Source: Flectonema sp. DT1601
Lineage: Eukaryota; Euglenozoa; Diplonemea; Diplonemida; Diplonemidae
DNA length: 64,000 nucleotides
Assembly (NCBI GenBank): GCA_964019425.1
Contig: OZ025820.1
Location: 62,001-126,000, forward strand
Direction of reading: 5' to 3'
In this document: positions 45,600 through 54,361 of the stretch, in pieces
Numbering within the stretch: position 1 is the first letter of the stretch
How the letters are laid out: each line of letters opens with the position of its first letter
Position numbers and translations under genes: made by a program
Notes under the pieces: generated by a model
The model's database searches: none
What the model saw: only the letters and a program-made list of their open reading frames with translations
Told to the model about the DNA's origin: nothing

Positions 45600-45829
45600 G
45601 TCGTCGTTTAAAATAAAAAAGAGAAGAAAATTCAATATTCGTTATGTGAAGACGGTATATTATACCACATTACACAGAGCTCATCCAAAGGCGTCAAAAT
45701 AAAAACTTCGACACCTTTAAGGAATCGTAAAAAGAAAAAAAACACACTTCACCTAAGTACCCGCAATATATATTTTCCCTTTTTTTTTTTTTTTTTTTTT
45801 TTTTCTTCTTTTGTGCAAGACTTTCCTCC

Positions 45830-45862
<33 letters not shown>

Positions 45863-46322
45863 TGATGTCGCTCGATAAGGCGTAGTCTTTCGTGATTCTT
45901 TCTTTCATCAAAAAGCGCGGCAGAAATGAATCGGCAGCTGCAACACAAATATTCCCCAAGTTGGTTTTGTTCTTTTCCTATTTTACTGTTGTTTGCCGTT
46001 GTTATTTTTTTTTTTTTTTTTTTTCCCCGTTGATCGGGTTTTTTTTTTTTTTTTTTTTTTGTTTCTTGCGTCCCGAATCCCAACAAAAAGAGGGTAGCAA
46101 AAAAAAAAAAAAAAAAGAGAGAAATACAATGTCGTACTACAAAGTGGCAAGTCGGTAGCCGTGTGCCTACCAATCCGCTATTATATAATGTATTACGAGC
46201 CAAAACTTTTCTCTTAGAGGATAATCTCAAAAGAAAAAAGTCCTCACTTTACCCAACTCAAAATCTGGAAAGCAACAACATACTAATACAGCTTGAGTAA
46301 AGGGCAGCAACACACAAAAAAA

Positions 46323-46358
<36 letters not shown>

Positions 46359-47402
46359 AAGAAGAAGAATGGGGATAAGGGGCGAAAAATTAAAAAAATA
46401 AAAAATCATCTTATGAAGTTGCTTATAGTGCAAAAAAAAATAAATCAAGTGTGGCTCTTATTTGCGTAAGACTTGCCTCCTCTAAAAAATTGATATTTCC
46501 TAATTTTTCAAAAAAAAAAAAAAGAATGTTAAACGAAAGAAGACAATAACACAAACCTCCACTTAATAAATAAAAAACAAAAATAAAGGGGGAAAATGGG
46601 AATTTAAAAAAAAAAAAAAAAAAAAAGCAGTACAAAAATATCGTAGAAACCCGGTGAATCACAGGCATCAACGTAAGACTTTAAGAAGAACAGCACCATG
46701 TGCGCGTAGCTAAAACTGAAATCCAATTTTCAGCTTGGGAATACTATTAACAGAGGATATTACTGCCGACATTCCTTTTTTCTTATCACAGTAGAAAAGG
46801 TTATCAAAATCAAGGCAGTGCTCACTTGGCACAAAAAGAAATAGAAAGTTGTGTCCAAGACTAAAACGCCGACACACAACAAATTGAAATCTGACAAAAG
46901 AAAATATATTTCCACTTAACTTGGAGTGTGAAGTGCAAGACGAGCAAAATAAAATAATAATAACAAAGGGAAAATTGTTGCCTTATTGGAGTAGTGCAGC
47001 TCAGTTGAGAAGAATCATACAGATGGGTAGATGGGTAGATGCTTTTTATTTTATTCTTTTTTTTTTTTTTTTTGTTTCCCTTCTCCATGCCCTCCCCGCC
47101 TCCCCAATATTTCCAAGTAGCTGTAAGACACGACGAACCACAACTAATGTTCAACGGCCGCCATTATCAAAAAAACAGTTTTCATTAGTAGGTTTAACTT
47201 TCTTCCTCCCTTCACCCTCAATAGTCCCTTCAAAAACAAAAACAAAAAAAAATAGAAACAAAAAGAGCAAGGAAAGAACCGAACTTCATGGGCCTGAAAA
47301 CCAACTCAGTCCAAAATGCGTATGACTGGGTTGTAACACCCAGCTCAGTGCTGGGGAGGAGGAGGAGGAGGAGGAAGAGAAAATATGGAAATGCTCAGCT
47401 AT
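45600..47402. other. gene-free stretch of about 1.8 kb
   Basis: Long A and T tracts and a (GGA)n microsatellite near 47355-47377. No supported feature. Confidence 0.5.
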
Positions 47403-48461
47403 CTAACAGCATCCTTTCATACCGCACATCTGTTTTTGTTTGTTTGTGTTTTCTTCCTTTGTACTAGATAGCACACATTAACGAAAAATAAAAAATATAT
47501 AAAAACGTACCTTCATAGTGTTGTGTATCGCTGCAAACATTTGAACCAACCACATGCATACGAGAAAGATAAACCTGTTTGTTGTTTGTTGTTTGTTGTG
47601 CGTTGCTTGTTGTTTGTTGTGCGTTGTGCGTTGTGCGTTGTTGTTTTCAATCAACTTAAAGATTAAAGAGAAATAAAACATACCCCCAGCCGTAGTACAA
47701 CGTGGTAGAAACTTGATCGGCGTCAATGGTGTTGTGAATTCCTGCCCAAAGAGCCCTGTTTGTTGTTATTATAAAAACGGTACAGTTTCAATGTAAGACA
47801 GAATGATAAAAACTCATACCAAGAAATAAGAATACAGATCCACAAAGCGTGATTTAATAAAACTTGAAGCTTAAGAAAGAATGTAAACTGGTCCTTTGAC
47901 ATTTGAAGCACCTGTAAGATAAGCATCACTGTAGAAATGATGATTGAAATAATTCCGAACGCTCCTCCAGCTGATCTTTTTCCGTCAACGCCTCCGTGCC
48001 ATGAACCACTACATTTATCTGCGTGGCACCATTTGAAGAATCCTACTGACATTCCTTCACCGTTTTCCTATTTGTGGTGGTGTTTGTTTAATCAATTTTG
48101 TGGTGAAGTTGTTGAAGTTATAAAAGGGAAGAAGACATACCAATTTACCAGAGAGTCCCAGGGATCTAGTTGGAATAATTGCTAGTAAACAAACCCAAGT
48201 AGTAGCAATCAGGATAATCATTATGATATGAAACTTCTTAGTAAGAACTGGAGCTTCACCGTCGTCTCTGTTGTTCTGAAACTCGTCTCTTCCATCATCA
48301 CTGTGACGATCACTGTGCCTGTCTTTATCACTCAGGCTTCCATTTTTCTTAGAACTAGCGTTACTTATCTTGCTGTTTGATCTATTTCTGTTTTCAGAGT
48401 TGTCGCTTTTCTCGTCATCGTCTTTGTGTTCAACGTACTTACCGTCAACTGAGCTCGGCAT
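47403..48461 (-). CDS. four-TM protein B ending in Cys-Cys, 243 aa, five exons
   Basis: Exons are 48141-48461, 47820-48067, 47684-47755, 47511-47574 and 47403-47429. It is a paralogue of 43472-44443: same N-terminal MPSSVDGKYVEHKDD, same phases, and exons 2, 4 and 5 of identical length. The N-terminal region is longer and very rich in Ser, Asp, Asn, Arg and His. The four helices are FHIIMIILIATTWVCLLAII, FGIISIIISTVMLILQVL, LLNHALWICILISWALW and FIFLVCMWLVQMFAAIH. The loops share a CxxxxC pattern (KWCHADKCSG against NHCLQDSCNS) that could form a disulphide. The terminal exon encodes MCGMKGCC and a stop. The pair is a tandem duplication in the same orientation about 3 kb apart. Function is unknown; a membrane-organising tetraspan protein is an inference. 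Confidence 0.8.
47577..47645. repeat. GTTGTTTGTTGTGC-type minisatellite in intron 3 of four-TM protein B
   Basis: Alternating TTGTTTGTTG and TGCGTTG units fill most of the intron between exons 3 and 4. The array lengthens this intron compared with its paralogue and looks recently expanded. Confidence 0.8.
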
Positions 48462-48464
48462 TTT

Positions 48465-48917
48465 GTTGTGTTTAGAGAGAGTAGCTGTGAAATAATTAAC
48501 TGGTCATTTCTCACACTACTAATAAATTCTTTATTCTAACTTTCATCATCTTAAATGTGAAAAGTAAATTCGTATAACAAACGACGTTAAGTTGGATGTT
48601 TTTATTTCAGGTTTTCTCCTTCTCATAAGTTAATCAAAAAAAGAAAAACAAACAACAAACTTTTTTTTTTTTAAAAAACCCAATTGCCAGTATTGAAGGA
48701 AAATAAGGTGCGTGTTGAAAAAACGTCAGAAGAGAGTTTTCATTTTCATTCTTTTTATTTTGTTTTGTTGTTCTCGTTGCTGATGTTATTTCATTTACAA
48801 CGGAGACGGAGGAGTCATTTCCGAAGACTCAGCAAGTCACTGAGTTAAACCACTGAAGGGAAGTAACTTATAATTGCAATGGGTTTATTCATTTTTTTCT
48901 GTTGAAGAAAGATGGAC

Positions 48918-48948
<31 letters not shown>

Positions 48949-49000
48949 GGAAGACTGTTTGATTAGGTTCATACGAATATAAATCTCTGTATTGTATCAG
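48465..49000. other. intergenic, 5' side of four-TM protein B
   Basis: A/T tracts including an A run followed by a G run near 48920-48950. No element was recognised. Confidence 0.45.
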
Positions 49001-49005
49001 AACTC

Positions 49006-49130
49006 AATAATAAAATTAAAAAACTCATGACGCAGTGACTAAAATGTTAATACAGGCTACTCTGCAATTGACGTACTTGCCCTACATTATAATCAATGTT
49101 TCTAACTTATCTGCATACATGTCTCTCTTT
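49006..49130. repeat. dispersed repeat R3, copy 2
   Basis: Near-identical to 27574-27705 (ACTCATGACGCAGTGACT, ACTTATCTGCATACATGTCT). No flanking 18-bp duplication was seen. Confidence 0.7.
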
Positions 49131-49236
49131 CCGTGTTGTCATTCAGTGCAGTACGGAATCGGAATCGAGTTATTCAATTACGAATTAATCGTGAGCCCTG
49201 GGAAACAAAAAAAGGGGGGTAGAGGGAAAAGAAAGG

Positions 49237-49275
49237 AAGTTAGTCAGTATCATTAATTTTAGAACAGAAAAATGA
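49237..49275. repeat. fragment of repeat R1
   Basis: The sequence AGTATCATTAATTTTAGAAC followed by AGAAAAATGAG matches the start of the direct repeats at 57827, 59071 and 59343. Only about 40 bp are kept. Confidence 0.6.
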
Positions 49276-49416
49276 GTTAGTTAGTTAGTTGAGAAAGGAA
49301 AGAAATAGATAAATATAAGGGAGAGAAAATTTAGCTTTATTTGGAATAATAATCAGCTAAAAGTTAGATAATGGATGACGCTCGTACAAAACTAAAAATA
49401 ATATGAATTTAAGTAT

Positions 49417-49650
49417 CTAGATATCCCCAATATCGAATCTGGTAGGAAAAGGGGGAAGACAATCCGGTTTTTTAATTCCATGTTTGCCGACTTTCCCTAT
49501 CCACATTGTTCTGTCGGCCAGAGGCTTAACAGTACGACCTGATGCAAGAGAAGAGATTTCTCGTTTTTTCCACACATCCCCAGACCCCACTGCACAAAAG
49601 AGTGCAGCTTTCCAGGGCAAGTGTCCCTGTCCCCGCTTGATGCATTTCAA
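49417..49650 (-). CDS. unassigned open frame, GC-richer than its surroundings
   Basis: A minus-strand frame of about 80 codons without ATG start reads CIKRGQGHLPWKAALFCAVG and ends FPTRFDIGDI with a stop. The opposite strand is also open over the same bases (49484-49747). Composition is closer to 50 percent GC, unlike neighbouring DNA. It may be a fragment of a gene or mobile element. No domain was recognised, so this is only a placeholder. Confidence 0.25.
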   Translation of the reverse strand: MKCIKRGQGHLPWKAALFCAVGSGDVWKKREISSLASGRTVKPLADRTMWIGKVGKHGIKKPDCLPPFPTRFDIGDI

Positions 49651-51234
49651 GGGACAATCATTCCTTCAAAAAGAGACGACTACGTCATCCGGGACCGAGG
49701 ATAACGTAAGGAAAACAAAAAAGTGGTCACTCCGGACTGCTAACTGACACAACGAATCCCTTGAACCTGTCTTTGTTCATAAAGCTAACAAAGTATAATA
49801 GATTTCAGAGCATCCGGTTGCGATGTAAAAAAGACTAAATATTCAACTTTACGGTACTATAAAAAAACAGGAACAAAGATTTAGCATCTGTTAAAGAGCT
49901 GCTCAATTTAACTTTTTTTATCAGCTAGAAGAAGAATGCGCAATTAAAGACGTCTTATGGACATCATAAACACCGTCACCACATGTAGTACAAGGGTCCC
50001 TTCGTATAGATGATTATTGTAGTTGCAAGTCAACACTAGTTTAAGAGATGTAAATAATTTAATAAATAAAGTTGTAACGGGAATCGTATAGAACCCTCTC
50101 ACAGATAGTTAGTATCAATAGTAACAGGTGGACACCCACCCTCCTTTCCAAACGACGCTGAGGAAAATATTTTTTTTCATATTCACACAAGAAACAAGAA
50201 AACACAAAACAAAAGAGTATACAATTTCCCTGTTGCCTACATCGATTTTTTTCTTCGTTGCCTGCACCCAAAAAGATTTTGCTGTTGTGGACAACCGAAT
50301 GCCCATAAGCTTCTCACAATGTTCCCAAACGAAAACAGTCTGGAACATATCGCATATCGATATAGCAGGACCCATAGAGTTGTCGCAAAACAACTAAAGT
50401 GATCTTACGACAGTGAAAAAAATAGTTTTTGGGCGAGTACAACGTCGAAAAGCAAAAGTTTGGACCTACAGAGAATTTCTCTAAGAAACAAACAAACACA
50501 AAGTTACTGTATTTAATTAGTCAGGTGACTTGGAAATCTAATCCAAAAAAATGAATTCTTTCATCGCAGAGGAAGTGATAAGAGTTGACCTGTGTACATC
50601 AAATCAATCAGATTCCATCGAAAAAAGAGGGAAAGGAAGTAAAAAGAAAAAGTAGGGAGAAAAAATTCTTCTAATTCATTTTTTTTTTTTTTTTTTTATT
50701 TGTTCACCAAGGCAAGAGAAATCCACCACCACTTCGCCAAGAGGCTATATGTGGGCTCTTGATATGTGAAGGAAAAGAAATCTGCGGCCAAGGTGTTTTT
50801 TTTTTTTTTTTGCAGGGAAAAAAAAAAAAAAAAAAAAAATCTTCATAAAAAGATAGAAGATTACAATATTCAATAAAAAGGAAAACAAACAATAAAACAA
50901 GAGCACCGCGACTAACTACGTTAGGTAGCGGGGGAAAGACTGCGATCCCTATATACTAACGAAACAAGAGACACTAAAACAGCCGACTACCTCCACTACC
51001 ATAGCTGCACCCGACGGGGCATTAAATAATAATATATTTCTTCAAAACAGAGAATGAAGGCAAAAGAGGGGAAATCACATAATTATGATAATATTTTTTC
51101 TACTGAATTCAAGCAAAACGTGTCCTACTTTAACAGAAAGTAGCATAGCAGCTTGTTTGATAAAAAGGACAAAGAGAGTAAGTTAGTTAGTATTAATAAT
51201 TATCAGTCAATTAAAAAAAAGCATAATTTCGTAG

Positions 51235-51371
51235 GACAACAAACAAGTTGGTTTCGGGCTAAGATTAAAAACAGTCTTTCTTCGGACCATTTCCCTTACC
51301 CAGCCCTCTTCAGCGAAGAAAGCTTTTTTTCACCTTCCCCCCACTACTGTGGGCTTACCGAAAAGCTTTAG
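51235..51371 (+). CDS. candidate terminal exon, plus strand
   Basis: After TTTCGTAG the plus strand reads in phase 2 as QQTSWFRAKIKNSLSSDHFP, then YPALFSEESFFSPSPHYCGL and TEKL with a TAG stop. Aromatic- and Ser/Pro-rich codons are balanced, unlike the homopolymer ORFs nearby. No earlier exon or family was found. Confidence 0.35.
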
Positions 51372-51552
51372 AAATGTACCACAAAAAACTTGGGCAGCAC
51401 ATAGCCATACCACTTAGCAAGAAATGAAAAACTAAAAGGATTACGTAAGATGACAGTCAGTTTAAGGTCATAACTGCGCCGGACCTGAAAAAGCAAGCTG
51501 AGACTGAATTCTCAGAGAGAAATGCAAACTGACAGGAAAAAGGTGCGCGCCC

Positions 51553-51579
51553 AAAAAAAGGCTCTTTGAGCCTTTTTTT
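51553..51579. other. perfect inverted repeat with T-rich 3' side
   Basis: AAAAAAAGGCTC (51553-51564) and GAGCCTTTTTTT (51568-51579) are exact complements around TTT, and the T run continues to 51590. It looks like an intrinsic-terminator hairpin, but in a eukaryotic context a small structured RNA end or chance is more likely. Confidence 0.5.
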
Positions 51580-52082
51580 TTTTTTTTTTTCCCGCTTTAA
51601 AGAATTAGTCATTGCAACAAAGACTTGTAGAAATGCAAAAAAAAAAAGAAAAAAAGAACTCGCTTTAACTTAAACTATACAGAAAACAGTAAATATAACA
51701 CTGTTCATGTCATTGTTTGTGCACGACAACCCGTGAACCGACTTAAACCGATAAAGCCTAAAGCAGGTTTACGTATGCTGCCAACTTTCTTTTGAAAAGG
51801 AAAGGAAAAATTAAAAATACCGGATGAGGAAAATGAAATGATTGGTATGTAAGTAGAACTAAATATAAATTGGAAGGGAGAAAGCCACACAGGTTCGGAA
51901 ACACACAAAAATAAAAGTTAATGCTACAGTCTCCATCTATCTTTTTTTCTGTTCAAACAACGTCGAGTGTCGTTAAAAAAGTTGACTACAGAAAATATAA
52001 AGCAACAGTCAAACTTCTCCTCAGAGAAGTCAATGATTGTGTTTTAACAGTTTTTCCTAACTAATAAAAACAAATGGTTTCA

Positions 52083-53486
52083 TCACCGCTTTGGGTGCAT
52101 CACAATTGAATTATTAGACGGCTTTCCTTCAAAACCCATCGGAGGAAACAACGGAGTTCCAGCCTTTCTTGTTAGGTTCAAATGGTAGTAGCTTTTTCCT
52201 TCGAATGCACGTCGATATTCCTTCAGATTAGGAAATGATGTTATATTGAACCCGTCACACGGATAACCAGGTCTGTAGTAGTAATCTTCTGGAGGGTTTT
52301 TCAAACACCCCCAACCTGCTTCCGGGACTGCCATCCATCTTTTAAACATTTCCTGTTCGTATTGAGGGTTGCAGACTTTTTCAGGAGAAAGTAATTTCGG
52401 AGTAAACTTCATTTTATTTCCGCAAATCATATTTCTATAAATATTTATAGTGGCGTTTTGAACTGGTTCCCAGTAGTGTAGACCGTCGTTAGTGTAATCT
52501 GTGCCGGCTTTCTTAAGCTGGATATCCTCGATTATTTCTAATCCGAGGCAGGTGGCCATCATTGTCTGAGCTTCTTGAAATATTTTAATCTTTGGAGGTT
52601 CATTACATGTAAAACACGGATCACTTGGCCTGCAAATTGGTGGTTTCCTTACCAACCAATGAAGGATTCTCACAGCCAGAACCGCATCTTTCTTCGCGTA
52701 TTTCTTTATCTCCGCGAGTAGCTGCATTCCATTCTTGTAGTACAAAACAGGACTGCAAAAGTGTCTGCCCATATCCCACATGCCAGTAGTTACAATTATA
52801 TGGTCTGCCTGAGACATATCGTCTCTCATCTTTTGGTCAGAAAAGATCCACGGCGGAGTTATAAAATTAATTGTTCTAACTTTCTGCACCCAACCATCTT
52901 CAGGAGCAGGGCTATCGTGGTATACCTTTTCCTTCCAATTGGGAACAATGGTTCCATAAAATATCCGAGCCAGATCTCCTTCCAGTTGTATTGGTGCCAC
53001 CTTCCAATTACCACCCCACCCAACAGCATGAGAGTTGTACGTCGTATAAAGTGAATCAGCCATTGAATCTCCAATCAGTAATATTTTTTTACTTCGATGA
53101 CACTTCTCTGCAGTAGCATCATCAACGACAGGAATTTCACAAGAATGAGCTTTCCACTTGACATCTGTACGTTTTTTTGGATGGGTTGCATTTTGTAAGG
53201 AGCTAAAAGAACCATTAGTAGCCTGTGCCATATTAATGCACATCATTGAACCCGAAGACTCCTGTGGAACAGCCGTAACTTCTGGAGATGATGTTTCCGG
53301 AGTAGCTACACTACTTATATCAGGTGTTGAGTGACCAGAATTTGTAATCTCTCTGGGGTAGATAAACGGAGGCAATGGAGACAGTGGTTTGTCAACACTG
53401 CGTAAAAACACCGGCCTCCCGGTTGTCACTGCCACAAATATAAGAGCTACTATTCCAAACAACAAAACCAACGCTCGCGAATTCAT
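52083..53486 (-). CDS. type II membrane PC-esterase/SGNH-like protein (467 aa)
   Basis: A short cytosolic start is followed by one membrane anchor (about residues 5-22), a Pro/Thr/Ser stem to about 85, then an SGNH/GDSL-type fold. The catalytic Ser motif is in KKILLIGDSMADS near residue 137, and the Asp/His pair is in NDGLHYWEP near 331. These are the hallmarks of the PC-esterase family (CASD1-, TBL- and NXPE-related). Members sit in the Golgi and usually add or remove O-acetyl or similar groups on glycans. Several cysteines (CHRS, CRPSDPCFTC, CNPQ) suggest disulphides and a lumenal domain. Length is normal for an NXPE or PC-esterase protein. The natural substrate cannot be read from sequence. 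Start: first ATG. Confidence 0.8.
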   Translation of the reverse strand: MNSRALVLLFGIVALIFVAVTTGRPVFLRSVDKPLSPLPPFIYPREITNSGHSTPDISSVATPETSSPEVTAVPQESSGSMMCINMAQATNGSFSSLQNATHPKKRTDVKWKAHSCEIPVVDDATAEKCHRSKKILLIGDSMADSLYTTYNSHAVGWGGNWKVAPIQLEGDLARIFYGTIVPNWKEKVYHDSPAPEDGWVQKVRTINFITPPWIFSDQKMRDDMSQADHIIVTTGMWDMGRHFCSPVLYYKNGMQLLAEIKKYAKKDAVLAVRILHWLVRKPPICRPSDPCFTCNEPPKIKIFQEAQTMMATCLGLEIIEDIQLKKAGTDYTNDGLHYWEPVQNATINIYRNMICGNKMKFTPKLLSPEKVCNPQYEQEMFKRWMAVPEAGWGCLKNPPEDYYYRPGYPCDGFNITSFPNLKEYRRAFEGKSYYHLNLTRKAGTPLFPPMGFEGKPSNNSIVMHPKR

Positions 53487-53770
53487 CTTTGAGCGAAAAA
53501 CTGTAAAAAGAAAAATACATAATAATTTGAGATTAAAACTGCTACTGCATTAGACCACAATAATAACAATCCAACATCAATACTGAGGTGGGCGCTGCTG
53601 AAATAATAATTTAACACGTGAGAAGAACTAATAACCGTCGTGACGGATCGTTACAATAAAATACAATAAATCAGATGTGTGGAGTTACAAGTATAACAAC
53701 ACTAGAGCAGAATATTTACTTCTTTTCAGTAAACCCTCACAGAAGCTAAAATAATTTTACTCATTGAGGT

Positions 53771-54130
53771 CTACCAGTATGGAGCCAGGTCACCGTATTT
53801 TGTGAATGGCCAGGTTTGTACCGGCTGCTCTCCAGGAGTGTGTATCGGAGATGGTTTATGAGAAGTTTGACCCCTCGAGAAATGGGTTTCTCTAACAACG
53901 TGATTAGAGATAAACAGACCATTGTCATCACTACTGGCAGTCTTGGTATGGCGATCAGGTTTATTGGGGACTTCCTTCCAACTCCTCCTCTTCATAAGGG
54001 TGCGAGTATATTTTTTATATAATTCGTCTTCAATATCTGGCCTTCCCAACAGAGAGCCATTCTCAAGTACTCGTCTTTGCTCTTCGTTGGTCATACGCTT
54101 GAAACCATCTCCTACTTGTGGGTGAGACAT
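53771..54130 (-). CDS. small hydrophilic protein of unknown function (119 aa)
   Basis: A compact frame between two larger same-strand genes. The sequence MSHPQVGDGFKRMTNEEQRR and later GRPDIEDELYKKYTRTLMKR is charged. It is followed by a His/Thr/Pro-rich segment (HVVRETHFSRGQTSHKPSP) and an aromatic end (WPFTKYGDLAPYW). There is no signal or membrane helix. Short proteins of this style, with scattered Tyr, Trp, Pro and His and little predicted fold, are common among ciliary microtubule inner proteins. That is an inference from style, not a recognised family. Confidence 0.6.
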   Translation of the reverse strand: MSHPQVGDGFKRMTNEEQRRVLENGSLLGRPDIEDELYKKYTRTLMKRRSWKEVPNKPDRHTKTASSDDNGLFISNHVVRETHFSRGQTSHKPSPIHTPGEQPVQTWPFTKYGDLAPYW

Positions 54131-54361
54131 TTTCTCAAGAATCTGTTACAGTATTTAAGAAGTAATTTTAATAACAACTACAACACAAGAACACTACTTT
54201 ACCTTAAATAGAAGTCAGGAGATTGTTATAATAACAACTCCTTTAAATAAATAAAATGGAACTCAATGAAATGATACCCAAAACTCACCTTCGCAAATCC
54301 TGAAAAGGAAGCGACAGAATGAGAATATCAACTGGTGATGTTGTTGTTTTTTCCCGCAAAA

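Larger units (their letters stand above)
49750..52082. other. gene-poor stretch with one candidate exon
   Basis: AT-rich, with a candidate plus-strand exon at 51235-51371 and a perfect hairpin at 51553-51579 (listed separately). Nothing else was recognised. Confidence 0.45.

Noticed and set aside
45694-46230. 178-codon minus-strand frame
   Set aside because: Dominated by poly-Phe and poly-Lys from four homopolymer tracts; no coding-like stretch longer than about 25 codons.
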